Positions 9,888 through 20,617 of a DNA stretch of 53,873 nucleotides are shown piece by piece. The DNA comes from Oscillatoriales cyanobacterium (GTDB lineage Bacteria; Cyanobacteriota; Cyanobacteriia; Cyanobacteriales; Microcoleaceae). The notes below the pieces were generated by a model. It was not told the DNA's origin. It searched no databases and was given only the letters and a program-made list of their open reading frames with translations. The stretch covers positions 1 to 53,873 of the forward strand of contig RDXX01000045.1 in the NCBI GenBank assembly GCA_004292955.1, given 5' to 3'. Every line of letters starts with the position of its first letter. Within the stretch, counting starts at the first letter, position 1. Made by a program: the position numbers and the translations under genes.

Positions 9888-10655
9888 ATGAAAAACGATC
9901 GAGAGTTTCGCCCTTTCAAACCTTTTACCTGGATTGGCCCAAGCATTGTGGTGGCTGGAATGTGGGCATTGGGAGTTGTCCCACCCGTACAAGCTGAATC
10001 AACCACGGTGCAAATTGCCCCAAACTTGCAGTCGCAGAACTTGCAGCCACCGCGCCGGGGGCCCGCAGTTCGCGAAGTTCTATCCTACGAGATGAAGGGA
10101 GACGAACTTAAGATTTGTAAACAGGAAGGCAACTCTGAGAAAAAGTGCCAAGTTGTAGGCAAAGGTTACACGGTGGGTTTGAGAACGGCCAACGACCTCT
10201 ACGGTCAAGGAAATATTGTCAATGCCGAAGTTTTGTACCGACAACTAATCGCTCGCTATCCCAAACAAGCCGATGCTTATTATAAGTTGGGAAGTCTGCT
10301 GTCGGGGCAAGGTAAAATGAGCGATGCGATCGTCCAATACCAGAAAGCAATTGAAGTCAACCCGCAGCACGCCAAAGCTCACAACGATTTGGGCGTGGCG
10401 ATGGCAAGTCAAGGAAAGTTGCCCGAGGCGATCGTGCTGTGGAGACAAGCCGTTAAAATTAACAGCCAGTATCCCGATGCTTTAAACAATTTAGGAGTCG
10501 GTTTATACCAGCAAGGGGCGAAGGAAGACCAAGCAGAGGCCCTAGCCAGTCTCAAAAAAGCTAAGGAGTTATTTATCAAGCAGGGCAGAACTCAAGCAGC
10601 TACGAGAGTAGATAAACTTTTGGAGGAAATCAATTCGCAGTCGAGCGGCTCTTAA
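9888..10655 (+). CDS. Exported TPR-repeat protein
   Basis: The 255-residue product begins with a basic stretch and a hydrophobic segment (SIVVAGMWALGVVPPVQA) that ends in an AxA-like signal peptidase site before ESTTVQ, so it is probably exported to the periplasm or thylakoid lumen, or held at the membrane. From about residue 105 there are at least three tetratricopeptide repeats, for example QADAYYKLGSLLSGQGKMSD, HAKAHNDLGVAMASQGKLPE and PDALNNLGVGLYQQG. TPRs bind other proteins; the partner is unknown. It stands alone between the structured RNA segment and convergent aroB. Confidence 0.85.
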   Translation: MKNDREFRPFKPFTWIGPSIVVAGMWALGVVPPVQAESTTVQIAPNLQSQNLQPPRRGPAVREVLSYEMKGDELKICKQEGNSEKKCQVVGKGYTVGLRTANDLYGQGNIVNAEVLYRQLIARYPKQADAYYKLGSLLSGQGKMSDAIVQYQKAIEVNPQHAKAHNDLGVAMASQGKLPEAIVLWRQAVKINSQYPDALNNLGVGLYQQGAKEDQAEALASLKKAKELFIKQGRTQAATRVDKLLEEINSQSSGS

Positions 10656-10688
10656 AATCATTATGTTCGATATAGCTGAAATAAAAAA

Positions 10689-10749
10689 GGTTTGATCGTT
10701 CGGACTTTAGTCCGCATCTTCTAAGGACTAAAGTCCGAACGATCAAACC
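10689..10749. repeat. Perfect 25-bp inverted repeat
   Basis: GGTTTGATCGTTCGGACTTT (continuing AGTCC) is mirrored exactly by GGACTAAAGTCCGAACGATC (continuing AAACC) around an 11-nt loop. It lies between the convergent TPR gene and aroB. The inner GGACTTTAGTCC is shared with the sequence near 26625 and with the hairpins at 43503-43613, pointing to one family of dispersed palindromes. It can also serve as a bidirectional terminator-like stem. Confidence 0.85.
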
Positions 10750-10881
10750 AATCTTAATTATGGTCATCCAAGCAGATATGAGATCGATAGTCGATCGCTC
10801 GAACATAGAGATAAAAAACAGAGGGGGCGATCGGAATCAATTAGCCTTCAACGGCGGTTAAACACGCCGATAAGCCTCAAC

Positions 10882-11997
10882 CTAAAGCATTTCCTTCAAA
10901 ACTTGTAAAATTACATCTCCATCCACGCGATCGCTCACAGCGGCCTCACCCAAGCGCACCGGTAGCACAAAGCGCACCTTGCCATCCTGCACCTTCTTAT
11001 CCAGTTGCAAAGTCTTCAAAATCTCCTCAATATCGACACCTGCGGGCAACTTAGCAGGTAAAGCAGCTTTGGCAATTAAAGCAGATTGGCGGCGATCGCA
11101 CTCAGCATCCCACATTCCCAACTCCACAGCCAAGCGGCTGGACGCAGCCATACCAATTGCCACACCTTCGCCGTGATTAATTACCTTGTAATTAGTCAAA
11201 CTTTCTACAGCATGACCGATCGTGTGACCGTAATTCAAAATCGCCCGCAAACCAGACTCCTTCTCATCCTTGCTTACCACCTCAGCCTTAGCTTGGCAAG
11301 ACCTGCTCAAAATTTCAGCCAACAAATCCGCCTTCACATAGCGCATTTGATCCAAGCGCTTGCAGTTTTCCAACTTCCGGAACAATTCAGCATCCCAAAT
11401 CACCCCGTACTTAATAACTTCCGCCATCGCCGAACGAAACTCGCGCGCCGGCAGAGTTTTGAGAACATCCGGGTCAATCAAAACCAAACGCGGCTGATGA
11501 AAAGCCCCAATTAAATTCTTCCCCGAAGGATGATTGACCCCCGTTTTGCCGCCAATAGAAGCATCAACCATCGCCAGCAGCGAAGTCGGAACCTGCACCA
11601 CATTAATTCCGCGCAGCCAAGTCGCCGCCGCAAAACCCGTCATATCCCCAACCACTCCGCCGCCCAAAGCCACCATTGTCGAGGAACGTTCCAACCGGTT
11701 AGCCAAAGCCGCATTGTAAATCTTCTGGATGGAATTTAAAGTTTTGTACTGTTCGCCCGGTGGTAAAATGCAGGTACTGACTTCTAGACCGGCCGATTCG
11801 AGGGCTGCGGTTGCTCTTTCGCCGTAGTGCCGAAAAATCGACTGATTTGAGACCAAAAGAACTTTTTTGCCCAAACTTAGATCGCCCATCAGGGTACCGA
11901 GCTCGTCTAAGCCGCCCGTTGGCGTAGCCCCCGTAGGGGATCGCACGCAAATATTGTAAGATTGTGGGCCCAAGTCAACTTTAATTATCGATTGCAT
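10882..11997 (-). CDS. aroB: 3-dehydroquinate synthase
   Basis: It is the second shikimate-pathway enzyme: DAHP to 3-dehydroquinate, using NAD and a divalent metal. The 371-residue protein has the NAD-binding [49 protein letters not shown], the metal-ligand Glu of [12 protein letters not shown], and the second metal site [13 protein letters not shown] and [10 protein letters not shown]. Residues about 18-29 ([11 protein letters not shown]) are an insertion compared with usual cyanobacterial AroB and are encoded by a dispersed repeat (see 11913-11944). The core is intact, so activity is expected. It is divergent from petL, 78 bp away. Confidence 0.97.
   Translation of the reverse strand: MQSIIKVDLGPQSYNICVRSPTGATPTGGLDELGTLMGDLSLGKKVLLVSNQSIFRHYGERATAALESAGLEVSTCILPPGEQYKTLNSIQKIYNAALANRLERSSTMVALGGGVVGDMTGFAAATWLRGINVVQVPTSLLAMVDASIGGKTGVNHPSGKNLIGAFHQPRLVLIDPDVLKTLPAREFRSAMAEVIKYGVIWDAELFRKLENCKRLDQMRYVKADLLAEILSRSCQAKAEVVSKDEKESGLRAILNYGHTIGHAVESLTNYKVINHGEGVAIGMAASSRLAVELGMWDAECDRRQSALIAKAALPAKLPAGVDIEEILKTLQLDKKVQDGKVRFVLPVRLGEAAVSDRVDGDVILQVLKEML
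11913..11944. repeat. Dispersed GC-rich repeat inside the aroB 5' region
   Basis: The unit GGCGTAGCCCCCGTAGGGGA followed by TCGC resembles the intergenic repeats of Oscillatoriales (compare GGCGAAGCCAGCGCGAAGCG at 30210). Here it sits in frame in aroB and codes for part of the atypical [10 protein letters not shown] stretch near the N-terminus. Confidence 0.6.
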
Positions 11998-12075
11998 ATT
12001 TATCTAATTTAGATTATAGATTTTAGATTATAGTTCTTAATAGGTCTTTTTATTGATTATTTTGGAGAAATTGCA

Positions 12076-12177
12076 ATGAGTCTTACCGGAGCAATAGCTT
12101 ATTTTGGAATTTTCGGTGGCATGGTTGGCTTGGCGACAGTGCTGATGTTTGGTCTCCGGGCTGTCAAACTCATCTAG
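12076..12177 (+). CDS. petL: Cytochrome b6f complex subunit PetL
   Basis: A 33-residue, single-helix membrane protein beginning MSLTGAIAYFGIFGG and ending FGLRAVKLI. The length, central hydrophobic helix and the final R-x-x-KLI pattern fit cyanobacterial PetL, a small peripheral subunit that stabilises the b6f dimer between photosystems II and I. GGAGA lies 8 bp before the ATG. The other small single-helix subunits (PetG, PetM, PetN) have different ends. It is a monocistronic-looking gene, divergent from aroB. Confidence 0.8.
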   Translation: MSLTGAIAYFGIFGGMVGLATVLMFGLRAVKLI

Positions 12178-12365
12178 TTTGTTAATTTAGATGTCTGAAC
12201 CAGAGAATTTTATCTCTGGTAAAAGTAACATCGGGCCGATCGCATTTTTGCAAAAAATCTCTAGTCAGATCTATAGATTTATGTCGTAAGTGCGATCGAC
12301 CTTATTTAAATAATAAATTTAAAATTTAAATATAATAAATTTAAATCAAACTACACTTCGCAGTC

Positions 12366-13421
12366 ATGAAAGTTATCTCAATCATCAATATGTTGAGGAT
12401 TTCCTGGAAGCAAAAATCGAAGTTAAATATCAAGCCAGGTTTCAGTTTATTTGCGATCGCCCTTTGCCTCACCTTTCTTACCAATGCCTGTGGCTCTGGA
12501 TTTAACCGATCGCTCAAACCTCTCCGAGTAGGAATTACAAGTTGGGTGGGTTTTGATATCGCATTGTATGCCCAAGCGTCAGGAATCTTCAAGCAGCGAG
12601 GGCTAAAGGTTGAATTGATACGATTTGAAAACCAGCAAGATTCCAGTCGGGCAGCGATGCGTGGCTCATCAGATGCAGCATTTACATCTTTCTGGGATGT
12701 TATGCAGGTCGATTCTGGCGATAGCAAACCTCTAGTATTAATGACCACAAATATCTCGGCTGGGGCAGACGGAATTGTTGCCCAGCAACGAATTAAATCT
12801 GTAGCAAACTTGCAGGGAAAAAAAGTAGGAGCAAAGCTAGGAACCGTCAACCATCTAATTTTACTAGAGGCATTGAAAGTGAATCAAATTAAGCCCTCTA
12901 ATGTTCAGATTTTGGATTACTCCAATGAAGTATCAGCCCAGAAAATTAAGGAAGGTGAAATCGATGCAGCGATATTATGGGAACCGATGCTGGGGGACAC
13001 TGCCAAGAGCATTAATGGCAATATAATTTACACAACCAAGCAAGTAGACAGTTTGGTGATTGATACCTTAATGTCCAGTGATAAGATAGTGAAAGCAAAA
13101 AAAGCCGAACTAAAGCAATTTATGCTGGCATGGTTTGATGTAATGCACGCAGTTAAAACTCAGCCGAAAAAAGTGTTTAAGGCGGTTGGAAAGCAATTGG
13201 GACAAAGTGGTGAGTCTTTTGCCAATGATTATGCTGGATTAAAAAAAGGTGATATGACCTTAAATCGGCGAATGTTTGCCCCAGAAGGTAGGCTCAAATC
13301 TGCCAAGGCAGAAATTGTCGAATTACTCAAATCCGATCCGCGTCATAATCGAGTAATTCGGCAAGATGTGGAGATTGATTCCACCCTTGTCAATGAAGCA
13401 ATAGCGGAATGGAAACCATGA
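12366..13421 (+). CDS. ABC-type solute-binding lipoprotein (NMT1/SsuA-like)
   Basis: The 351-residue product has a long basic N-terminus, a hydrophobic core and the lipobox LTNAC (Cys42), so it is predicted to be a membrane-anchored periplasmic lipoprotein. The rest is a type 2 periplasmic binding fold like nitrate/taurine/thiamine-precursor binders: PLRVGITSWVGFDIALYAQA, a DAAFTSFWDVM strand, ISAGADGIVAQ, LQGKKVGAKLGT and IDAAILWEP. No permease or ATPase gene is nearby; instead its stop overlaps the start of a sensor kinase (ATGA at 13418-13421). It probably senses a ligand for that kinase rather than transporting it (inference). Ligand unknown. Confidence 0.85.
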   Translation: MKVISIINMLRISWKQKSKLNIKPGFSLFAIALCLTFLTNACGSGFNRSLKPLRVGITSWVGFDIALYAQASGIFKQRGLKVELIRFENQQDSSRAAMRGSSDAAFTSFWDVMQVDSGDSKPLVLMTTNISAGADGIVAQQRIKSVANLQGKKVGAKLGTVNHLILLEALKVNQIKPSNVQILDYSNEVSAQKIKEGEIDAAILWEPMLGDTAKSINGNIIYTTKQVDSLVIDTLMSSDKIVKAKKAELKQFMLAWFDVMHAVKTQPKKVFKAVGKQLGQSGESFANDYAGLKKGDMTLNRRMFAPEGRLKSAKAEIVELLKSDPRHNRVIRQDVEIDSTLVNEAIAEWKP

Positions 13422-15655
13422 GCCAACAAGCTAGAAAGAACTTATCTCGCCAACTATTATTGGGCTTTAGTGTTTCTCTGGCAACTGTTGGCTTAATCAC
13501 CTTGGGATTCAACTACTTTTTGATGCAATCACAATTACAGAAAGAACTAGAACAACGCGCCCGATCGATTACCCAGGGAGTGGGGTTTTCCACGGAAGGA
13601 TTAATCGAATTGGGGAATAGGAGCATTGTCAAGCGCGTGGTGCAAAACTATGCTACCTTGCCGACAGTGGTGGAAGTGGCGATCGTCAGTCCCGATGGCC
13701 AAACCCTTGCCCGGAGTGGATCGGCACTCAAAAATCCGGCCTATGCTACTATTCATCCAGAATTAGAGCAAATATTAGAGCGATCGGCCGAAACAGGTTT
13801 AGAAACAAGTTTCAGAACCAACATAGATGGTGAGTCAGCTTTAGTCGCAATTTTGCCCTTTAGCAGTACCTTGTTTCGTCAGGGAAATCGGCGCGGGTTG
13901 GCGATCGCGATTCTGAATGCCGAAGAAATGCGCCAGCAAGTATGGCAAACTTTCTATACTTCCACCGTCACCCTGCTGATTGGGATGACTGCAATTTTAG
14001 GACTGATGACGATATTAATTCAGCATATTGTATTACACCCACTCGAACGTTTGAACAAAGCAGTTATCGACAGGAATGGAATTGATAACTTTGTCATACC
14101 CAGTGGATTACCAAATAATGAAATCCAATTTCTAGCCCAGACAATTCAATCCGCAGCTATACGAGTAGAAACATATCAACAAGAACTCCGACTGCAAGCC
14201 CAAGATTTAGAAAAAGCAATCAGCGAATTGCAAAAGGCTAAAGAAATCGCCGAAATTGCCAACCGCACCAAAAGTGAATTTCTGGCTAATATGAACCACG
14301 AACTCCGAACGCCACTCAATGGCATTTTGGGTTATGCCCAAATCCTCCAACACGATCCGACGACTACTCCCAAACAGATGAAAGGATTAGGAGTAATTCA
14401 CCAGTGTGGTTCCCATTTACTTACTCTGATTAATGATATTTTGGATTTGTCAAAGTTGGAAGTACACAAGATGGAACTTGATCCCCAAGATTTCCATCTA
14501 GAAAAATTCCTATCCTCCACTGTGGATATGTGCCGGATCAAGGCAGAACAAAAAGGCGTGGATTTTCGCTATCAGCCGGCTAGCAACCTGCCCATTGCAG
14601 TCCATGCTGATGACAAACGACTGCGACAAGTGTTGTTGAATTTGCTCAGCAATGCTATTAAATTTACTGATGTTGGCAGTGTCAGTTTCCGAGTTGAACC
14701 TGTGGTAAAATCAAGCGATTTTGGTGCAGCCCAAAGAATTCGATTCAAGATTAAAGATACTGGTATTGGCATTGTTTCGGAAAAATTATCGAAGATTTTT
14801 TTACCTTTCGAGCAAGCTGGAAAAGGCGATCGCAACAGCGAAGGAACTGGCTTGGGGCTTGCCATCGGCCAACAAATTATCCTGAAAATGGGCAGCGAAA
14901 TTCATGTCGAGAGTGTACTTGGTGAGGGTAGTAGCTTCTGGTTTGAGGTAGATTTGTTGCCAGCATCGGATTGGATGACAGAAGATGCGATCGCCGATCG
15001 CAAAGTCATCGGCTATCAGGGCGAAAGACGCAAAATTCTGGTGATTGACGATCGCCCTGAAAATCGCCTCATTATCATAAATATGCTGGAACCCCTAGGC
15101 TTCCAAGTGGCAGAAGCTGACAACGGACAAACGGGCTTAGACATGGCCATTCAAATGCTACCAGACTCGATCGTTACCGATATCCATATGCCAATAATGG
15201 ATGGGTTAGAAATGACTCGCCGCCTGCGACAACTGCCAAACTTTGCGACTACGCCGATTATTGCTTCTCCAGCCACTCTGTCTCAGGTAGACATACAGGA
15301 AAGTCTGGATGCTGGTTGCAATAGTTTTTTCCCGAAGCCCATCGAGTTTACTGGATTGTTGAACCAATTACAGAAACACCTGGAATTGCAGTGGATTTAT
15401 GAAGAAATGAAACTAGATGCCATGAAAATTACTGAGAATAAAGCCCATGAGGTTAAAATGGTAATGCCACCAGTTAAAGAACTGACAGCCCTCTATACCG
15501 CCGCCCAGGGTGGTTTTATGAGTGATATTCACCAGGAAGCCGATCGCCTGAAAAAATTAGCACCCGAATATATAGTCTTTGCTAACCGAGTTTTAGCACT
15601 AAGTCAACAGTTTGATGAGGAAGCCATTATTCGCCTAATCGAACCACTACTTTAG
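13418..15655 (+). CDS. Membrane hybrid sensor histidine kinase
   Basis: The 745-residue product has a transmembrane helix near residues 10-30, a periplasmic sensor of about 135 residues ([18 protein letters not shown]), and a second helix ([18 protein letters not shown]) followed by a HAMP-like stretch and coiled coil. The kinase core has His294 in [11 protein letters not shown], an ATPase domain with [15 protein letters not shown] and GTGLGLAIG, and a C-terminal receiver with Asp588 in [10 protein letters not shown]. The receiver lacks a usual Thr in its fourth strand (IIASPAT). The ATGA overlap with the upstream lipoprotein gene and the family N-terminus favour 13418; ATG 13409 would add three residues. 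Likely reads the lipoprotein ligand state. Confidence 0.9.
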   Translation: MSQQARKNLSRQLLLGFSVSLATVGLITLGFNYFLMQSQLQKELEQRARSITQGVGFSTEGLIELGNRSIVKRVVQNYATLPTVVEVAIVSPDGQTLARSGSALKNPAYATIHPELEQILERSAETGLETSFRTNIDGESALVAILPFSSTLFRQGNRRGLAIAILNAEEMRQQVWQTFYTSTVTLLIGMTAILGLMTILIQHIVLHPLERLNKAVIDRNGIDNFVIPSGLPNNEIQFLAQTIQSAAIRVETYQQELRLQAQDLEKAISELQKAKEIAEIANRTKSEFLANMNHELRTPLNGILGYAQILQHDPTTTPKQMKGLGVIHQCGSHLLTLINDILDLSKLEVHKMELDPQDFHLEKFLSSTVDMCRIKAEQKGVDFRYQPASNLPIAVHADDKRLRQVLLNLLSNAIKFTDVGSVSFRVEPVVKSSDFGAAQRIRFKIKDTGIGIVSEKLSKIFLPFEQAGKGDRNSEGTGLGLAIGQQIILKMGSEIHVESVLGEGSSFWFEVDLLPASDWMTEDAIADRKVIGYQGERRKILVIDDRPENRLIIINMLEPLGFQVAEADNGQTGLDMAIQMLPDSIVTDIHMPIMDGLEMTRRLRQLPNFATTPIIASPATLSQVDIQESLDAGCNSFFPKPIEFTGLLNQLQKHLELQWIYEEMKLDAMKITENKAHEVKMVMPPVKELTALYTAAQGGFMSDIHQEADRLKKLAPEYIVFANRVLALSQQFDEEAIIRLIEPLL

Positions 15656-15854
15656 CTACTTTATTTTTGAATGTATAAACCTGTTTATTATCAATAAAAA
15701 ATTTGATTCAAATTACTATATAATTGAAAAAAAACTATTTATTCTTTTTTCCTTCCTTTTAACCTCTTACATCCATCCCTTATATCCGTTACATCCGTTA
15801 GACAACCCGTTGCCGAACTTCCTGCTTCCTGCTGTTTATATATTGGAGTTTCTA

Positions 15855-17126
15855 ATGTCAGTCAATTCCATGTCCGCAGACAAGACTATTTTAGTTGTAG
15901 ACGATACTCCCAGTAATCTGCAAGTATTATTTGATGTATTGAGCGAACATGACTACCGGGTGGCGATCGCCAAAAATGGTGAAACCGCTCTACAACGAAT
16001 TCAATTATCTCAGCCCGATTTGATTTTGCTAGATGTCATGATGCCTGGAATCGATGGCTTTGAGACCTGCAAACAGCTCAAAGCCAATCCTGATACTCGC
16101 GATATTCCGGTTGTTTTTATGACAGCCCTTTCCGACTCAGTAGATAAAATTAAGGGGCTAAGTTTGGGTGCAGTGGACTACATCACAAAGCCGATTCAGT
16201 GCGAAGAAGTATTGGCCCGGATTCAGGTGCATTTACAACTACGAAATGCCACACGCATCATGGAACAACGTACCAAGGAACTCAACGAAGCATTAGAAAA
16301 TCTAAAACAAGCCAAAACTCATTTAGTGCAAGGCGAAAAAATGTCTGCCCTCGGCCACTTGGTGGCGGGAGTAGCCCACGAAATTAACAACCCGGTGAAT
16401 TTCATTCATGCTAACCTAAACCCCGTCAAAGAATACACTGAATATTTGTTAGACTTTGTGCAACTTTACCAGAAACATTATCCAAATCCGGTTCCAGAAA
16501 TCCAGACACGGGCAGAAGAAATTGATTTAAAATTTTTGCAATCAGATTTGGTTAAAATACTCAATTCGATGAAAATAGGTACGGATCGCATTCGCGAATT
16601 GGTGCTTTCTCTCCGCAATTTCTCCCGCTTGGATGAAGGCTACTGCAAAGCGGTTGATATTCATGTAGGTATTGACAGCACTCTGTTGATTTTGCAACAC
16701 CGTCTAAAAGGTGGACAAAATTGTCCTGAAATTCAAGTCATCAAAAATTATGGGCAGTTACCACAAGTCCAATGTTATCCTAGTCAACTAAACCAGGTGT
16801 TTATGAATATCCTGAGTAATGCGATCGATGCTTTGGAATCATCGGGTGTCAGCAATAACCAAGAACCTAGGATTACGATTCGTACTTTCATTAGTAGTGA
16901 TGATGCGATCGCAATTAGTATTGCCGATAATGGAGTCGGGATCCCGGAACCCATTCTTTGTCTATTATTCGATCCGTTTTTCACTACCAAACCTCTTGGG
17001 AAAGGCACTGGTTTGGGGCTGTCAATCAGTCATCAGATTATTACTGAAAAACATGGTGGTAAGATTGAATGTTCTTCGATTCTGGGGCAGAGTACGGAGT
17101 TTGTTGTGAAAATTCCAGTAAAATAA
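15855..17126 (+). CDS. Receiver-histidine kinase hybrid
   Basis: The 423-residue soluble protein has an N-terminal receiver (ILVVDDTPSN, phospho-acceptor Asp60 in LLDVMMPG, Thr in FMTALSD, Lys in YITKPI), a coiled linker, His175 in AHEINNPVNF, and an ATPase domain with NILSNAIDAL, IADNGVGI and FDPFFTTKPLGKGTG. Such proteins take phosphate from an upstream kinase and control their own kinase output. The neighbour at 13418 is the obvious donor. GGAG 7 bp before ATG 15855 supports this start over the TTG at 15810. The kinase part is closely similar to the end of the protein at 2052-5345, suggesting a shared ancestor. Confidence 0.9.
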   Translation: MSVNSMSADKTILVVDDTPSNLQVLFDVLSEHDYRVAIAKNGETALQRIQLSQPDLILLDVMMPGIDGFETCKQLKANPDTRDIPVVFMTALSDSVDKIKGLSLGAVDYITKPIQCEEVLARIQVHLQLRNATRIMEQRTKELNEALENLKQAKTHLVQGEKMSALGHLVAGVAHEINNPVNFIHANLNPVKEYTEYLLDFVQLYQKHYPNPVPEIQTRAEEIDLKFLQSDLVKILNSMKIGTDRIRELVLSLRNFSRLDEGYCKAVDIHVGIDSTLLILQHRLKGGQNCPEIQVIKNYGQLPQVQCYPSQLNQVFMNILSNAIDALESSGVSNNQEPRITIRTFISSDDAIAISIADNGVGIPEPILCLLFDPFFTTKPLGKGTGLGLSISHQIITEKHGGKIECSSILGQSTEFVVKIPVK

Positions 17127-17155
17127 CTTCTACTCCGCTTCTCAAAACCATCGAT

Positions 17156-17746
17156 ATGTCCCATTCCACCGATATCATTACCCTCGCCCGCTGGATGGCG
17201 GCCGACTTCAGCAACCAAGCGCAAGCCTTTGAAAATCCGCCATTCTTCGCGCACATCCGCGTCTGCATGAGACCCCTACCCACAGAACTTCTGGGCGGGA
17301 TGAGCTTGTACCTAGAACAAGCCTATGATATTGAACTCAAAACTCCGTACCGAGTCCGAGTGTTAAAATTAGTCCCGATGGGCGATCGCATCGACATCGA
17401 AAATTACGCGATCGTCAACGAAGAGCAATTTTACGGCGCCTCCCGCGATCTCCAAAAGCTCCAAGAACTCAACAAAGCCGAATTTAAACTAATGCCGGGG
17501 TGCACCTTTATTACACACTGGGCGGGCAGCAGCTTCAAAGGGTGTGTCGAACCCGGAAAAGGCTGCATGGTGGTCAGAAAGGGCAAAAATACCTATCTAG
17601 ATAGCGAATTCGAGATCGATGGAGACAAATTCACCAGTCACGATCGCGGACGCGACCCAGAAACCGACGCCCACGTCTGGGGAGCCCAGGCCGGCCCCTT
17701 TGAATTTACCCGCTGGGCTAGCTTCGCCGACGAAATTCCGGTTTGA
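17156..17746 (+). CDS. cpcT: Phycobiliprotein chromophore lyase CpcT
   Basis: The 196-residue protein starts MSHSTDIITLARWMAADFSN and contains QAFENPPFFAHIRVCMRPLP, EQFYGASRD, the SFKGCVEPGKGCMVVRKG stretch and the SHDRGRDPETDAHVWG end block. These are hallmarks of the CpcT/CpeT family, which attaches phycocyanobilin to Cys153 of the phycocyanin beta subunit. Length and order match CpcT rather than the more divergent CpeT. The frame is open further upstream into the kinase gene, but ATG 17156 is the family start. It lies 29 bp after the kinase stop, so read-through transcription is possible. Confidence 0.93.
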   Translation: MSHSTDIITLARWMAADFSNQAQAFENPPFFAHIRVCMRPLPTELLGGMSLYLEQAYDIELKTPYRVRVLKLVPMGDRIDIENYAIVNEEQFYGASRDLQKLQELNKAEFKLMPGCTFITHWAGSSFKGCVEPGKGCMVVRKGKNTYLDSEFEIDGDKFTSHDRGRDPETDAHVWGAQAGPFEFTRWASFADEIPV

Positions 17747-17803
17747 TGCCGAAAAACCAAGTCCAGACTTGGCCAACACGCTTGATTAAAGGTTCACAAT
17801 GCA

Positions 17804-17833
17804 CCAATACCTGGTACATTAACCCAGTATTGG
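17804..17833. repeat. Hairpin between cpcT and sqdB
   Basis: CCAATACCTGG and CCCAGTATTGG form a near-perfect stem with an 8-nt loop, 23 bp before the sqdB ATG. It could be a leader structure for sqdB; there is no T-run. Confidence 0.4.
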
Positions 17834-17853
17834 CAAGCAAGATTCACCGTTGA

Positions 17854-19008
<1,155 letters not shown>

Positions 19009-19068
19009 ATTCGGGCACAAGCTGCGGGAGAGAGTTTTGGCATTACATAATTCTGGCATGAATCTTGT

Positions 19069-19091
19069 GGGGTGGGCTTCTAGCCCGCCCC
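19069..19091. repeat. GC-rich hairpin after sqdB
   Basis: GGGGTGGGCT and AGCCCGCCCC pair around a 3-nt loop. AAAAATAATG follows, so it is not a clear terminator on this strand. At 19165-19195 there is also AACCGCGAAGGCGCGAAGGG, a common dispersed repeat of these genomes. Confidence 0.5.
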
Positions 19092-19322
19092 AAAAATAAT
19101 GATTTTCAGCTTTGATAAAATTCCAAATCATCCCGCAAATATGCAACGCTATTTTTTTAACGAACCGCGAAGGCGCGAAGGGCGCGAAGTAAGAGATGAG
19201 AAGGGAAGAGAAGAACTGCTAGCTTGGTTGGGAATAAATATGGCAACCGCGCCCGATGGTTATGACGTTCTTAATTGCTGAAACATCAGGCTCGATTCCT
19301 TCTTCCTTCTTCCTTATATACC

Positions 19323-19628
19323 GTGAAAAGTCGAATTCTCATCTTGTTGCTTTTAGTTGTTCTGCCGGGATTTTCTGCCAGTGCAGTTTGTGCTTATTAT
19401 TTAATACCGGAATGGGCTGCACTAACGGCGAGTTATCAAAATTACCGCCTCAAAAGCGAATCGCCTTCGGCTACGGAAAAGGAAATCTTAATTGCCAAAA
19501 CTGCACAGGAAATTCACAGAATTAACTGCTTTGCTGAAGGTGTGGGATTGCTTTTAGGTGGGATAATTTTATCAATTGGCATTCAGGGAATTTGTATCTT
19601 GCCGGAACAACCTCTCGATCGCAAATAA
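19323..19628 (+). CDS. Small two-helix membrane protein, unknown function
   Basis: The product is not recognised. From the GTG at 19323 it is 101 residues: a first membrane helix (ILILLLLVVLPGFSASAVCA), a polar middle with YQNYRLKSESPSATEKEI, and a second helix (GVGLLLGGIILSIGIQGICI). The frame stays open to a TTG at 19275, but those extra residues are encoded by a TTCCTTCTTCC repeat and are probably not translated. It lies 7 bp before the DUF4291 gene and may share its transcript. Whether it belongs with the sulfolipid genes is unclear. Confidence 0.6.
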   Translation: MKSRILILLLLVVLPGFSASAVCAYYLIPEWAALTASYQNYRLKSESPSATEKEILIAKTAQEIHRINCFAEGVGLLLGGIILSIGIQGICILPEQPLDRK

Positions 19629-19634
19629 CTTCAG

Positions 19635-20273
19635 ATGAAGCTGCTGACAGAATCTTACTTAAACCAAAAAATGCGGTGGCCGAATACAGGTCGCCACATT
19701 TTAGCACAATTTGACGATGATACTGTTGTTGTCTATCAAGCTTACCGTCCGGCGATCGGTCACTTTGCAGCGGAACGCGGTTATTTCGGCGGCGAGTTCA
19801 GTCTTAACCGCATGAGTTGGATTAAGCCAAACTTTCTCTGGATGATGTATCGTTCGGAATGGGGTACAAAACCCGGACAAGAAGTAATTTTGGCGGTTTC
19901 GTTAAAGCGATCGGCTTTTGACGAAATTTTAGCATCTGTCGTCCATTCCAATTTCGTTTCAGCAGTGTACGGAAGCGAAAAAGAATGGAAACAAGCTGTT
20001 AAAAATTCATCCGTGCGGCTGCAATGGGATCCAGACCACCATCCCAGTGGCGCGAAACTGGAACGGCGGGCAATTCAACTCGGCTTGCGTGGCAGTTATC
20101 TTGCCAGTTATGCCCAAGAATGGATTGTTAACATTGAGGATATTTCAGAATTTGTGCAGCAACAGCATCAATATAATACGGGCGATCTTGCCCAATTACT
20201 TACTCCTCGCGAGACAGTGTATCCTGTTACTAACCCCGACATTTGCCAAAGACTGGGAGTATCGATTTCCTAA
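19635..20273 (+). CDS. DUF4291-family protein
   Basis: The 212-residue protein matches the DUF4291 family: RHILAQFDDDTVVVYQAYRP, the SLNRMSWIKPNFLWMMYRSE block, SVRLQWDPDHHPSGAKLERR and the RAIQLGLRGSYLASYAQEW stretch. The family is widespread in bacteria and fungi, with no established reaction; conserved Arg, Trp and His residues suggest a nucleotide- or RNA-related enzyme, which is only speculation. It is soluble, with no signal peptide. It sits between sqdB and sqdX, but nothing indicates a role in lipid synthesis. Confidence 0.85.
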   Translation: MKLLTESYLNQKMRWPNTGRHILAQFDDDTVVVYQAYRPAIGHFAAERGYFGGEFSLNRMSWIKPNFLWMMYRSEWGTKPGQEVILAVSLKRSAFDEILASVVHSNFVSAVYGSEKEWKQAVKNSSVRLQWDPDHHPSGAKLERRAIQLGLRGSYLASYAQEWIVNIEDISEFVQQQHQYNTGDLAQLLTPRETVYPVTNPDICQRLGVSIS

Positions 20274-20490
20274 ACAATATATCAAAGAATATAGCCTTTC
20301 TCAAAAAGATGAGGTATGTCTGGTAATGGGGAATTGGTAATTGGTAATTGGCAATTGGTAATCGATAGTTTCTCTAAGCTTTCTGAGGTTTCTGGGAGTA
20401 AAGACGCTCGCCCGCAGTGTGTGTTCTCTCTACTGAGAGTAGCAGAATTTGGCATACCTCATTTTTATGAAAACCTGTATAACTACAGCT

Positions 20491-20612
20491 TTCTTCCTTC
20501 TTCCCTCTTCCTTCTTCCTTCTTCCCTCTTCCCTCTTCCTTCTTCCTTCTTCCTTCTTCCTTCTTCCCTCTTCCTTCTTCCTTCTTCCCTCTTCCTTCTT
20601 CCTTCTTCCTTC
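20491..20612. repeat. Polypyrimidine 7-bp tandem array
   Basis: About 17 units of TTCCTTC or TTCCCTC run without interruption up to 6 bp before the sqdX ATG. All frames stay open through it on both strands, which produces several false ORFs. On the minus strand it reads GGAAGAAGGAAGAAGG, a chain of ribosome-binding-site-like motifs. Upstream, at 20325-20365, is a related GGTAATT/GGCAATT array. Confidence 0.95.
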
Positions 20613-20617
20613 GTTTT

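Noticed and set aside
10656..10881. Possible operator or attenuator between the TPR gene and aroB
   Set aside because: The perfect inverted repeat is better explained as a dispersed palindrome between two convergent gene ends.
11086..11514. A 142-codon plus-strand frame inside aroB
   Set aside because: Antisense shadow of aroB, which is a complete, well-conserved gene.
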